A stretch of 64,000 nt of DNA from Variovorax sp. Sphag1AA. Its GTDB lineage: Bacteria > Pseudomonadota > Gammaproteobacteria > Burkholderiales > Burkholderiaceae_C. The stretch is taken from the NCBI RefSeq assembly GCF_014192575.1, contig NZ_JACHYC010000008.1:186001-250000 (forward strand), read 5' to 3'. The translations under genes and the position numbers were made by a program. Under the pieces are notes generated by a model that made no database searches, was not told where the DNA came from, and saw only the letters and a list, made by a program, of their open reading frames with translations. Shown piece after piece: positions 24,341 to 32,901 of the stretch (the stretch's first letter is position 1; each line of letters starts with the position of its first letter).

Positions 24341-24730
24341 CTATGCCGAATGGCCGCTGCGCGCGACCAGGATCACGCCGATGATGATCACGCCGATGCC
24401 CAGCCAGCGCTGCAGGCCGACGCTCTCGCCGAACAGCCACCACGCCAGCAGCGCATTGACGACGTAGCCGATGGACAGCATCGGGTAGGCGACGCTCACT
24501 TCCACGCGCGACAGTGCGACGATCCACACGACCACGCTGATGGCATAGCAGGCCAGCCCGCCGATGATGCCGGGATGCATCGCGAGGCCCATGGCAGTGC
24601 GCCAGAGCGCACTCGCGCCGGCCGACATGTTGATTTCGCCGGCGGCGTTGGCGCCGGACTTGAGCAGCAACTGTGCGGCTGCGTTCAGCAGCACGCCGCT
24701 GAGAATCCAGAGGAAATCGATGACTTTCAT
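24341..24730 (-). CDS. small EamA/SMR-like multidrug or lipid-carrier transporter
   Basis: A 129-aa protein with four predicted membrane helices: residues 4-25, 49-70 (GIIGGLACYAISVVVWIVAL), 75-98 and 105-125. It resembles EamA-type SMR proteins such as ArnE/ArnF. The family's VEVSVAYPMLSIGYVVNALLA segment in helix 3 is conserved, and single-unit members work as dimers. ATG 24730 is the only reasonable start. It stands alone on the minus strand, convergent with the GntR gene (6 bp gap). Function, either drug efflux or undecaprenyl-linked sugar flipping, cannot be decided. Confidence 0.82.
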   Translation of the reverse strand: MKVIDFLWILSGVLLNAAAQLLLKSGANAAGEINMSAGASALWRTAMGLAMHPGIIGGLACYAISVVVWIVALSRVEVSVAYPMLSIGYVVNALLAWWLFGESVGLQRWLGIGVIIIGVILVARSGHSA

Positions 24731-24957
24731 TGATTGGCTAGGGCGGCACCGGATGGGCGTCCCACATGGAACGGGTTCGGCGGCGTCCGATCATATGTCG
24801 CGCCGCGACGAGTTCGCGGCGGTGGGGACAGTTCGAGGCATCGAGGGAACCGATCCTCTGGACCAGCGCCGAAGCGCCCTCTACCAGCGCCTGCGAACTG
24901 TCTGCCGCGATCTTGAACGACAAATCTTACGCACGTATGAACACGCATACGTTCCCG

Positions 24958-25776
24958 TCATTCCTTGCGCCTGGCCGCTTTTGCATGCACCAGCCTGTCC
25001 ATGCGCAAGCGCTGGCGGTCGTCGGTGATGAGGCGGGCAGCGAGCAGCACCGATCCGATCGAGGCCAAGGCGCCGGCGCCCGTCAGCAACAGCAGCAGCA
25101 GGATCTGGTACTTGGCCGATTCGAGCGGATCCATGCCGGCGAGCAACTGCCCGGTCATGATCCCCGGCAAGGTGATGATGCCCGCCGCCGACATCTGGTT
25201 GATGATCGGAATGATGCCGCGCCGGATCGACGTGCGCACCAGCTCCCTGAGCGCCTCGCGAATGGTTTCGCCCAACGCAAGCTGCGCTTCGATCGCCGTC
25301 CGTCGCACCGCCACACCGTCGAAGAAGCTGTCGAGCCCCAGGCTGGCGGAATTGAGCACGCTGCCGAGCACGATGCCCAGCAGCGGAATGGCATAGCGCG
25401 GGTCGTGCCATGGTTCCGGCCGGATCGCGGTGAGCAGGGCAAGCACCACCGTCGCCACGCTCGACACGGACACCGTGACCGCCGCGATGCCGTAGTTGCC
25501 GCCCCTGCGCAGGCGCCATTCCGGACGCACCGCGACTTCACGCGCCGCGGCGGCCATCATCAACGCGGCCACGAGCACCGTGAAGCCCGGCGATTGAGAC
25601 TGGAACACCAGCCTGAGCACATAGCCGACGAGCAGCAGCTGCACCACCATCCGCACCGCCGCCCAGAGGACCTGGCGATGCACGCTCAACCGCAAGACCA
25701 TCGAGGCGACGGCATTCGCCAGAACCAGCGTCGCCGCAAGCGCGATGTCCGTGAATTGCAGATGGATGACGTTCAT
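24958..25776 (-). CDS. fetB: iron export ABC transporter permease FetB
   Basis: A 272-aa integral membrane protein of the FetB/YbbM (UPF0014) family. It has MNVIHLQFTDIALAATLVL at the N-terminus, several membrane helices, the conserved LGSVLNSASLGLDSFFDG near the middle, ALGETIREALRELVRTSIR in the cytoplasmic coupling region, then GIITLPGIMTGQLLAGMDPL followed by ESAKYQI, highly characteristic of FetB. ATG 25776 overlaps the fetA stop by 4 bp. With FetA it forms an exporter that lowers cytoplasmic iron under peroxide stress in E. coli. Confidence 0.93.
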   Translation of the reverse strand: MNVIHLQFTDIALAATLVLANAVASMVLRLSVHRQVLWAAVRMVVQLLLVGYVLRLVFQSQSPGFTVLVAALMMAAAAREVAVRPEWRLRRGGNYGIAAVTVSVSSVATVVLALLTAIRPEPWHDPRYAIPLLGIVLGSVLNSASLGLDSFFDGVAVRRTAIEAQLALGETIREALRELVRTSIRRGIIPIINQMSAAGIITLPGIMTGQLLAGMDPLESAKYQILLLLLLTGAGALASIGSVLLAARLITDDRQRLRMDRLVHAKAARRKE

Positions 25777-26390
25777 GGGCTTTGCAGACTGCGATCGACC
25801 ACGACGAGACGGCGATGCCCGACACGCGCGGCCTGCTCCTCCGAGTGCGTCACCCAGACGATGGCCGTCCCCTTGGCCGTCTCTTCGCGCAGCAAGGCTT
25901 CGTAGGCCAGGGTCGACGCCTGGTCGAGCGCCGCGGTCGGCTCGTCGAGCAACAGCACCGAAGGACCGCGCGAAAGCGACCTGACCATTGCCAGGCGCTG
26001 GCGCTCCCCTGTCGACAGGTGCATGAGTTCCGCGTCCAGGATGGCGGGCGGCAGCCCCAGCGCGGTGACCATCGCCCCCACTCTGTCGAGATCGGCGCCG
26101 CCGAAATGCTGGCGCACGACCGGCGACCACCAGGCCGGCTCGGCGGGCTGGTAGATGACCCGGCGGCGCCAGTCCGGCCCGCTCAGGCGTTCGCGGCGCG
26201 CACCGTCCAACTCCACCGTGCCCGTCCGAGGCGGATCGAGGTCCGCGATCAACCTCAGCAGCACGGTCTTCCCGGCGCCGGACTTGCCCATGAGGACCAC
26301 GCACTCCCCGGCATCCGCGTGCAGGTCGAACGGCCCCGCCAATGCGGAACGAAGGTCATGTACGCGAAGTCGCGGAGCGGGCGAGGACAT
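25773..26390 (-). CDS. fetA: iron export ABC transporter ATPase FetA
   Basis: A short 205-aa ABC ATPase as in FetA/YbbL, with Walker A GKSGAGKT (35-42), signature LSTGERQR (125-132), Walker B VLLLDEP (145-151) and H-loop VWVTHSEEQ. Its overlap with fetB (ATGA) supports the assignment. The promoter must lie in the 132-bp gap shared with the divergent TRAP genes. Compared with E. coli FetA the length is slightly short, but all nucleotide-binding motifs are present. Confidence 0.88.
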   Translation of the reverse strand: MSSPAPRLRVHDLRSALAGPFDLHADAGECVVLMGKSGAGKTVLLRLIADLDPPRTGTVELDGARRERLSGPDWRRRVIYQPAEPAWWSPVVRQHFGGADLDRVGAMVTALGLPPAILDAELMHLSTGERQRLAMVRSLSRGPSVLLLDEPTAALDQASTLAYEALLREETAKGTAIVWVTHSEEQAARVGHRRLVVVDRSLQSP

Positions 26391-26522
26391 CCGCGCTTTG
26401 TACAGGCCTTTCGTGACCGTGGCGATGGCCTTGGGCGGAACGCCACGCCGGGCTTGCTTGCTTGGACTTCACCCACAGGCGTGGCACGATGCGCACCACC
26501 TCAGCCAGGAGACACCCTTTCG

Positions 26523-27017
26523 ATGAACAGCCGCTCGCGCCTGCAGCGCCTGCTGGACGGCATCAGCATCGCGATGATGCCGCTGGCGCTGGCCATCACG
26601 CTGTTGCTGTTCCTTCAATGGCCGCTTCGGGACTGGATCGGCAAGGGGTCGACGCAGGCGAACGACCTCGCGCAATGGTTGTTCGCACTCTATGTCGCGG
26701 TCGCCATCAACCATGCGCGACGCCGGGGCGCACATCTCGTCGCGCGCCCCGACATCCCGCCGTCCGGCGCGGGCGTCATGGCGCGGCTGCGCCGCATCGG
26801 CGCGCCGTTGTGCGTGCTCCCATGGGCCTTGTTCCTCGTGGTCAGCGCGGCGGCGCCGGTGAGCCAGTCGGTGCAGGCGCTCGAACTGTTCCCGGACAGC
26901 TTCAACCCGGGCTATTTCATGATCAAGGTCGCATTGATGCTGATGGGCATCGTGATGCTGCTCCAGTCCGCGCTCGACCTCGTTCACGCACTGCGCGGCG
27001 AGCCGGTGGAATCGTGA
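26523..27017 (+). CDS. TRAP transporter small permease (DctQ family)
   Basis: A 164-aa protein with four hydrophobic helices (about residues 15-36, 49-66, 88-108 and 130-152) and the DctQ-like ending in which helix 4 is followed by DLVHALRG. An AGGAGA lies upstream, about 11 bases before ATG 26523. Its stop overlaps the start of the large permease by one base (TGATG), the normal TRAP DctQ-DctM arrangement. No DctP-type periplasmic receptor is encoded beside it, so the solute (usually a carboxylate) cannot be guessed. Confidence 0.88.
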   Translation: MNSRSRLQRLLDGISIAMMPLALAITLLLFLQWPLRDWIGKGSTQANDLAQWLFALYVAVAINHARRRGAHLVARPDIPPSGAGVMARLRRIGAPLCVLPWALFLVVSAAAPVSQSVQALELFPDSFNPGYFMIKVALMLMGIVMLLQSALDLVHALRGEPVES

Positions 27018-28504
27018 TGGAAATGGGCTGGTTCGGACTCGCCCTGCTCCTGCTGGCGCTGGTGCTGATGATGACCACCGGCTGGCCGACGTACGCCGTG
27101 TTGCTCGGCGTGTGTTCGGCCGGCACGTTGGCGGGATTGGCATCCGGTGCCATCGACGCCGCCGTGCTCGGAACGCTGCCCACTCGCATCGTGGGCCTGC
27201 TCGATCGCGATCTTCTACAGGCGCTCGCGCTCTATGCGCTGGTCGGCGCCCTGCTGAATCGGCTGATGCTCGCCGACAGTCTCTACACCGGGCTCGACAA
27301 GGTACTGCGCCGGCGCACGCCGTCGGCGGCGCCCGAGCTCGCCGGGCTCGGACTCGGCGTGATGCTCGCGCCAATGAACGGATCGGTCGGCGCCAGCCTG
27401 ATGACGCTGTCCCGCACCGCCGACGCGAAGTGGGCCACCGAAGGCCGTCCGCCCGCGCGGCGCGCGGCGATGGTCGCGCTTGCGAGCACGCTCGGTGTGA
27501 TCGTGCCGCCGTCACTGGTCCTGCTGCTGCTCGGCGACGCGATGCTGCAGGCGCACACCGAGGGCGTGAACCTTGCACAGGCGATGGGCCTGCCGCACAC
27601 GGGCGCAGCGGTCCGCATCGTCAATACGCAGGACATTCTTCAGGCCGCCCTGCTGCCCGGCGCCGTGCTGCTGGTGCTATGGGCGATGCTGATCCTCTTC
27701 ACCGCACCGCGCGCGCCTCGAAGCACAGCGCCCATGCCGCTGACGACAGGCGAGCGCGCTTCGCTCTGCGTGGTGCCACTGGTCATCGTCGTCCTGCTGT
27801 CGCTGGTCGCGATCGGCAAGGTGCGCGCCGTCGAAGCGGCAGCCACTGCGGGCATGCTGCTGCTCGGCTGGGGTGTCCTGTCGCGCAGGCTGACCGGGCC
27901 GCTGCTCTGGCTGGTGCTCGACGAGGCCATGTCGCTGACCGGTGCGCTGTTCGCCCTGCTGGTCGCCGCGACCAGCTTCTCGCTGCTGCTGCGCATCCTC
28001 GGCACCGACAAGCTCGCGGTGCAACTGATGCAATCGCTGCAGGGACATCCGGTGCTCGCGACGCTGACCGTGCTCGGCGTGCTGCTGGCATGTGCCTTCG
28101 TGCTGGATGCCTTCGAACTCATCTTCCTGGTGGTGCCGATCGTCATGCCGCCGCTTCTTGCGCAGATCGACGATGCCGCCTGGGTCTCGACGCTGGCACT
28201 GTTCGCGCTGCAGGCGGGTTTCCTGCTTCCGCCCTTCGGTTATGCGGTGGTGCTGGCGCGCGGCCACACGTCGCCCCGGCCCGGGTCGTGGCGCGTGCTT
28301 GCGGTGCTCGTGCCTTATCTCGTCGCGCTGCTGGTGGTGATGGGCATGGTGATCGCATGGCCCGCCACCACGCGTTGGCTGCGCACCGCGCCGGCGACGC
28401 TTGCACCGGACGAGAGCATGCGACCGGACCAGATCGACCAACTCATGCGAGAGATGTCGACGCCCTCGGACGACGCCCCGCCCGAGCCGCCGCCCGATCA
28501 GTGA
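27017..28504 (+). CDS. TRAP transporter large permease (DctM family) with hydrophilic C-terminal tail
   Basis: A 495-aa polytopic protein with about twelve hydrophobic segments and DctM motifs: MTTGWPTYAVLLG near the N-terminus, LGLGVMLAPMNGSVGASLMTLSRTA, LASTLGVIVPPSLVLLLLGD (TRAP-type discontinuous helix) and LDAFELIFLVVPIVMPPLL late in the protein. It is some 70 residues longer than typical DctM, partly through a central cytoplasmic loop and a Pro/Asp-rich tail after residue 450. The final 62 bp overlap the 3' end of the convergent LysR gene. It drives Na-dependent or proton-dependent uptake with DctQ and a receptor encoded elsewhere. Confidence 0.9.
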   Translation: MEMGWFGLALLLLALVLMMTTGWPTYAVLLGVCSAGTLAGLASGAIDAAVLGTLPTRIVGLLDRDLLQALALYALVGALLNRLMLADSLYTGLDKVLRRRTPSAAPELAGLGLGVMLAPMNGSVGASLMTLSRTADAKWATEGRPPARRAAMVALASTLGVIVPPSLVLLLLGDAMLQAHTEGVNLAQAMGLPHTGAAVRIVNTQDILQAALLPGAVLLVLWAMLILFTAPRAPRSTAPMPLTTGERASLCVVPLVIVVLLSLVAIGKVRAVEAAATAGMLLLGWGVLSRRLTGPLLWLVLDEAMSLTGALFALLVAATSFSLLLRILGTDKLAVQLMQSLQGHPVLATLTVLGVLLACAFVLDAFELIFLVVPIVMPPLLAQIDDAAWVSTLALFALQAGFLLPPFGYAVVLARGHTSPRPGSWRVLAVLVPYLVALLVVMGMVIAWPATTRWLRTAPATLAPDESMRPDQIDQLMREMSTPSDDAPPEPPPDQ

Positions 28505-29438
28505 GCTGCGACCGCTGAGCGTCCGCCTCTTCCTTGACGGCCGCAAAGTGCGCCCTGACGACCTTGAACGCTCGCTCTGCCGCCGGCAGGCGCGTGCGGC
28601 CCGCCTGCTCGATGATGCCCAGCGTCAGTGGCAGGTCGAGCATCGGCTGGACGTCGAGCCGCACGAGCGTTCCCGCGCGCAGCGCCGAGATCACCGCCAC
28701 GTCGGTCGAAGGCGCGATCGCATCGCTTGACTTGAGCAGCGTGAGCACGGTGGAGACGTCGTTCGTGCTCGCGGCGAAGTGCTCCTGCAAGGGCAGGGAC
28801 AGCCCATACAGCACCGCCATCCGGCGAAGCAGCGCCTCGTTGGCATAGCCGGACATGATCAGCGGATAGCGCTGCAGGTCTTCGATACCGATGCGCGCAG
28901 CGCCGGCCAGCGGATGGTCGCGCCTGGCGAACCATCCGAAGGTGCAGTCGTAGACCGGCTCGACGCTCAGGCTGTCGTCCGCCTCGGCGGCCCGGACATC
29001 GCCCACGAAGAAGTCGAGTTCTTCGCGTTGCAGCGCAGCCAGCAGCACGTCGGTGCTTTGCACCAGCGTCGATAGCCGCAAGCCGGGCGCGGCTGACAGC
29101 AATTCGAGCACCATGGGGCCGAGCAGCGTCATGGCAATCGACGAGCCCATGCCGAAAGACAAGGACCCAAGCTCGCCCGAACGCATCAGCGCCAGGGAGC
29201 GCGCGCCCTCCCGCTCGTCGAACACGATGCGCCGCGCCCGCTCGGCATAGGTCTCGGCGTAGGGCGTGGGACGCAGCCTCCGGTCCTGGCGGTCGAACAG
29301 GGGGACGCGCAATTCGTCTTCGAGTGCGCGCAGGCTGCGCGAAAGCGCCGGCGGGCTCAGGTGCACGGCTTCGGCCGCTGCAGCGAGCGAGCCGAGGTCC
29401 ATCACGGCGAGAAAGTGGCGCAACTGACGGGTGTTCAA
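28443..29438 (-). CDS. LysR family transcriptional regulator
   Basis: A 331-aa LTTR. The HTH is at residues 1-60 (TRQLRHFLAVMDLGSLAAAA, LSPPALSRSLRALEDEL), followed by a PBP-like effector domain with DFFVGDVRAAEADDSLSVEPV and RRDHPLAGAARIGIEDLQRYPL. The start is TTG 29438, since GGAGA lies 7 bases before it and the HTH begins right there. There is no ATG in a sensible place. The C-terminal tail (ARAGRRPRAST) overlaps dctM by 62 bp. It is divergent from the amidotransferase operon, with two LysR boxes in the 90-bp gap, so it very likely activates that operon. Confidence 0.9.
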   Translation of the reverse strand: MNTRQLRHFLAVMDLGSLAAAAEAVHLSPPALSRSLRALEDELRVPLFDRQDRRLRPTPYAETYAERARRIVFDEREGARSLALMRSGELGSLSFGMGSSIAMTLLGPMVLELLSAAPGLRLSTLVQSTDVLLAALQREELDFFVGDVRAAEADDSLSVEPVYDCTFGWFARRDHPLAGAARIGIEDLQRYPLIMSGYANEALLRRMAVLYGLSLPLQEHFAASTNDVSTVLTLLKSSDAIAPSTDVAVISALRAGTLVRLDVQPMLDLPLTLGIIEQAGRTRLPAAERAFKVVRAHFAAVKEEADAQRSQLTDRAAARAGRRPRASTSLA

Positions 29439-29455
29439 GGGACGGTCTCCATGAC

Positions 29456-29501
29456 TTGCAGAAATTGCAAGCTGATGACATGGAACTTGCAATTTACGCA
29501 A
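29456..29501. promoter_or_regulatory. two phased LysR boxes in the lysR/amidotransferase intergenic region
   Basis: TTGCA-GAAAT-TGCAA (29456-29470), a perfect T-N11-A LysR box, is followed by TTGCA-ATTTA-CGCAA (29487-29501) with one mismatch. The dyads are 31 bp apart, about three helical turns, the usual recognition/activation-site geometry of LTTRs. The first box overlaps the lysR leader (autorepression), the second lies 28 bp before the ATG at 29529. Sequence pattern is seen directly. Binding by the adjacent regulator is inferred. Confidence 0.75.
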
Positions 29502-29528
29502 TCGTCCCCGATTCCTAGACTCGCGGCA

Positions 29529-30335
29529 ATGGGCCACAACGCCATGACCGACTCCAACCTTTCCACCCCTCCAGGCCGCCCGCTGGTAGCCATCGCCGCC
29601 GACCGCATCGAGCGCCACATGCACCCTGCACATGCCCTGCTGCATGGCTATGTGCGCGCGGTATCCGAACTGGCCTCTGCCCTGCCCCTGGCGCTGCCTG
29701 CGGCACCGCAGGCCATGGATGCGGACAGCCTGATCCATGGCATCGACGGCATCGTGCTGACCGGCAGCCCCTCCAATGTAGCGCCCGAACGCTATGGCGC
29801 CGACGCATTGCCTGACAGCGTTCTGCTCGACCACGAGCGGGACGCCACTGTGCTGCCGCTGCTGCCGCGGCTGGTTGCCGCCGGCGTCCCGGTGCTCGGC
29901 GTATGCCGCGGCTTCCAGGAGATGAACGTCGCCTGGGGCGGCACGCTGGATGCCGCCGTGCACACGCGGGACGGCAGGCTCGATCATCGCGAAGGCGATC
30001 ACGACCGGCCCATCCAGCGCTGGTACGACGACAGCCATGAGATCCACATTGCGCCGGGTGGCGTGCTGGCCGGCCTCCTGCCGCTGCGCCGTCTCTCGGT
30101 CAACTCGCTGCATCACCAGGGCATCGAGCGCCTTGGCACTGGCCTGCGCACAGAAGCCGTCGCGCCCGACGGGCTGGTCGAGGCCTTCTCCGTCGAAGGC
30201 GCTTCCTCGTTCGCCTTGGCCGTGCAGTGGCACCCCGAGATGCGCATCGACGACTGCCCTTTGGCGCAAGCCATCTTCCGTGCCTTCGGCGCAGCGTGTC
30301 GCGCGCGTCGCGCTCGCCGCCTGATTCTTTCCTGA
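29529..30335 (+). CDS. gamma-glutamyl-gamma-aminobutyrate hydrolase-like class I glutamine amidotransferase (PuuD family)
   Basis: A 268-aa peptidase C26 protein. Its catalytic triad is Cys126 in GVCRGFQEMN and His235/Glu237 in AVQWHPEM. GIVLTGSPSNVAPERYG near 74-90 is the oxyanion-hole strand, and VNSLHHQGIERLG is typical of PuuD. Family members hydrolyse gamma-glutamyl amides (gamma-glutamyl-GABA in putrescine catabolism). The start is ATG 29529. ATG 29544 is possible. It is first in a plus-strand operon with an M14-like hydrolase 5 bp after and an MHS symporter, under LysR control. Confidence 0.92.
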   Translation: MGHNAMTDSNLSTPPGRPLVAIAADRIERHMHPAHALLHGYVRAVSELASALPLALPAAPQAMDADSLIHGIDGIVLTGSPSNVAPERYGADALPDSVLLDHERDATVLPLLPRLVAAGVPVLGVCRGFQEMNVAWGGTLDAAVHTRDGRLDHREGDHDRPIQRWYDDSHEIHIAPGGVLAGLLPLRRLSVNSLHHQGIERLGTGLRTEAVAPDGLVEAFSVEGASSFALAVQWHPEMRIDDCPLAQAIFRAFGAACRARRARRLILS

Positions 30336-30340
30336 CTGCC

Positions 30341-31432
30341 ATGAACGACACCGCCTCCCTCGACCTCTTCAGTCCCAGCTACGCCACGGCGCGGCGGAAA
30401 TTCCTCGATGCCGCGGCGGCGCGCGGCCTGCCGGTCGACAGCCGCGTGCTGGACCTGCCGGGCGCTGAAGGCGAGACCCTGGCGATGGACGTGGTGCTCG
30501 ACGGCCCGGCCGACGCGAGCCGGATGCTGGTCGTGCTCAGCGGCGTGCATGGGGTCGAGGGCTTCTGCGGATCGGCGATCCAGACCGGCGTGCTGCGCCT
30601 CGGGCAGCCCGCGCACGCGGACACCGCGGTGCTGCACGTCCACGCGATCAATCCCTACGGCTTCTCGCATCTGCGCCGGGTGACGCAGGAGAACGTCGAC
30701 CTCAACCGCAACTTCGTCGATTTCGGCAAGCCCTTGCCCCTCAACGCGGGCTATGTAGAGATCCACGACTCGCTGCTGCCGCCCGCCTGGCCTCCGTCGA
30801 GCGAAGCCGAAGCCACCCTGGCCGCCTACCGCGACAAGCACGGCGAGCGCGGATTGCAGCGCGCCATCGGCCTCGGACAGCATGCGCACGCGGATGGCAT
30901 GTTCTTCGGCGGGCGCGCGCCCACTTGGAGCAACCGCACCTTCCGCGCCGTCTTGCGCCAGTACGCAACGCGAGCGCGCGAGATCGCGTCGATCGACATC
31001 CACACGGGCCTTGGGCCCTACGGCGTGGGCGAACGCATCTTCGCGAGCTTCGACAACGGCGTGCTTCCGCGAGCGCAGCAGTGGTGGGGCGAGCTCACCG
31101 ACGTGCACGCGGGCAGCTCAACCAGCATTCCGATGACCGGGCCCATCCAGACGGCGCTCTTCGAGGAATGCCCGCAGGCCGTGCACATCGGCATCTGTCT
31201 CGAATACGGCACGCATCCCAACGAGCGCGTGATGCCCGCGCTGCGCGCCGAACACTGGATGCATCGCCACGGCGCCGACGACGGCGTGCAGGCGCTCAAC
31301 ATCAAGCAGGCGCTCAAGGACGCCTTCTACCCCGACGCGGAAGACTGGAAGCAGGCGATCTGGCACCAGGGACGCCAGGCCTGCCTCCAGGCCATCGACG
31401 GCCTGCAGTTGGGCCGCCAGTCGCAAGGCTGA
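30341..31432 (+). CDS. DUF2817 M14-like metallocarboxypeptidase/deacylase
   Basis: A 363-aa DUF2817 protein related to zinc carboxypeptidases of family M14. The zinc ligands are visible: His70 and Glu73 in SGVHGVEGFCGS and His221 in ASIDIHTGLG. NVDLNRNF (118-125) matches the M14 NxDLNRNF substrate-site motif, and CLEYGTHP near 283-290 supplies the likely general-base Glu. No signal peptide is seen, so it acts in the cytoplasm. It begins 5 bp after the amidotransferase stop. Together they suggest stepwise hydrolysis of an imported N-acyl or gamma-glutamyl compound. The true substrate is unknown. Confidence 0.88.
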   Translation: MNDTASLDLFSPSYATARRKFLDAAAARGLPVDSRVLDLPGAEGETLAMDVVLDGPADASRMLVVLSGVHGVEGFCGSAIQTGVLRLGQPAHADTAVLHVHAINPYGFSHLRRVTQENVDLNRNFVDFGKPLPLNAGYVEIHDSLLPPAWPPSSEAEATLAAYRDKHGERGLQRAIGLGQHAHADGMFFGGRAPTWSNRTFRAVLRQYATRAREIASIDIHTGLGPYGVGERIFASFDNGVLPRAQQWWGELTDVHAGSSTSIPMTGPIQTALFEECPQAVHIGICLEYGTHPNERVMPALRAEHWMHRHGADDGVQALNIKQALKDAFYPDAEDWKQAIWHQGRQACLQAIDGLQLGRQSQG

Positions 31433-31480
31433 TTGCGCGCAGACGATCCGCACCACACACACTCCACCCCCAGGATCCCC

Positions 31481-32812
31481 ATGAACGCCACCACTCTCGG
31501 TTCCAACCCCGTGCAGCCGATCATCCGCCCGAACGACGCCGCCCATGACGCCGCGCCGTCCCGCATCAGCCGCAAGGCGGTCGCGGCCGCAGTCGCCGGC
31601 AATGCGCTGGAGTTCTACGACTTCGTGATCTACGCGTATTTCGCGGTCTACATCGGCAAGACCTTCTTCCCGGTGAGCGGCGAGTTCGGCAGCCTGCTCG
31701 CGGCGGTCGCGACCTTCGGCGTGGGCTTCTTCACACGGCCGCTGGGCGGCGTGCTCATCGGCGCCTTCGCCGACAAGGCAGGCCGCAAGCCGGCCATGAT
31801 CCTCACGGTGGCGCTCATCACCGTCGGCACGCTTGGTCTCGCAGCCACGCCGGGCTACGCCAGCATCGGCATCGCGGCGCCGATCATCGTGGTCTTCTGC
31901 CGGCTGCTGCAGGGCCTCGCCCTCGGCGGCGAAGTGGGTCCGGCCACCGCACTGCTGATCGAGGCCGCGCCCAAAGGGAAACGCGGCTTCTATTCGAGCT
32001 GGCAGATCGCCAGCCAGGGCCTCGCGGTCGCCGTGGGCGGATGCCTCGGCGTGGGACTGTCGCTCGCGCTGTCGCCGGAGCAACTGGCGTCCTGGGGCTG
32101 GCGCGTGCCTTTCCTGCTGAGCCTGGCGCTGGTGCCCATCGCCCTCTACATCCGCCGCAGCCTGCCGGAGACGCATGACCATGCCCACGAGCGCAGCGGC
32201 ACGGCCATCGTCGGCGCGGTGTTCCGCGAGCATCGCAGGATCCTGCTGCTCGGCGTGCTGGCCACGGCCTCGACCGCGGTGGCCTCGCAGGTGGGCAACT
32301 ACATGGTGACCTACGCGGTGCAGGTGCTCAAGCTGCCCGCCGCAGTCGCGCAAGGCAGCGTGCTCATGGGCGGGCTGATGACCTTCGTGTTCGCACTGGT
32401 GGGCGGCGCGCTGTGCGACCGCCACGGCCGCCGCATCGTCAACATGCTTCCGCGCCTCGCGCTGCTGGTGCTGATCGTGCCGCTGTTCATGTGGCTGGCC
32501 GGCGCGCCGAGCGTCGCCACGCTGCTCACCGTGACGGCCGTGCTGGCCTCACTCACCGCCATGTTCGGCACCGCCGGCCTGGTGCAGGTGCCCGAGTTGC
32601 TGCCCATGGCCGTGCGGAGCACCGGCCTCTCGCTGGTCTACGCGATCGGCACGTCGATCTTCGGCGGCACCACGCAGTTCGTCGTCACCTGGCTGCTGGC
32701 CCTCACGAAGAACCCCATGGCACCGGCCTGGTACGTGGTGGTCATGAGCGCGATCAGCCTCTGGGCGATGTGGATGCTGCCGGAGTCGCGCGACGTGGAC
32801 GTGCGGCAATAG
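31481..32812 (+). CDS. MFS transporter, metabolite:proton symporter (MHS) family
   Basis: A 443-aa twelve-helix MFS protein. It has the MHS-type start VAGNALEFYDFVIYAYFAVY, the MFS loop motif GGVLIGAFADKAGRKPAM, and RLLQGLALGGEVGPATALLIEAAPKGKRGFYSSWQ, all close to the citrate/proline-betaine/shikimate symporter group. A hydrophilic N-terminus of about 40 residues precedes helix 1. It is 48 bp downstream of the DUF2817 hydrolase and closes the LysR-controlled operon, presumably importing the substrate of its hydrolases. A hairpin lies 9 bp past its stop. Confidence 0.93.
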   Translation: MNATTLGSNPVQPIIRPNDAAHDAAPSRISRKAVAAAVAGNALEFYDFVIYAYFAVYIGKTFFPVSGEFGSLLAAVATFGVGFFTRPLGGVLIGAFADKAGRKPAMILTVALITVGTLGLAATPGYASIGIAAPIIVVFCRLLQGLALGGEVGPATALLIEAAPKGKRGFYSSWQIASQGLAVAVGGCLGVGLSLALSPEQLASWGWRVPFLLSLALVPIALYIRRSLPETHDHAHERSGTAIVGAVFREHRRILLLGVLATASTAVASQVGNYMVTYAVQVLKLPAAVAQGSVLMGGLMTFVFALVGGALCDRHGRRIVNMLPRLALLVLIVPLFMWLAGAPSVATLLTVTAVLASLTAMFGTAGLVQVPELLPMAVRSTGLSLVYAIGTSIFGGTTQFVVTWLLALTKNPMAPAWYVVVMSAISLWAMWMLPESRDVDVRQ

Positions 32813-32820
32813 CTTGCATC

Positions 32821-32840
32821 CATCGCCAATCGGGGCGATG
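32821..32840 (+). terminator. hairpin after the MHS transporter gene
   Basis: CATCGCC (32821-32827) pairs with GGCGATG (32834-32840) around a 6-nt loop. It starts 9 bp after the stop of the MFS gene and precedes the patatin-like gene by about 60 bp. There is no U-tract, so strong intrinsic termination is uncertain. Confidence 0.4.
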
Positions 32841-32901
32841 TCGCACCCGGGGCGCTTGCGTAGGATGATCTCGGTCGATCGTCCACGCGAATGGAGCAAG
32901 C

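Noticed and set aside
24731..24957. Possible small gene in the 227-bp gap between the SMR-like and fetB genes
   Set aside because: The open frames found there extend from or mirror the flanking genes, with no ribosome site or conserved sequence.
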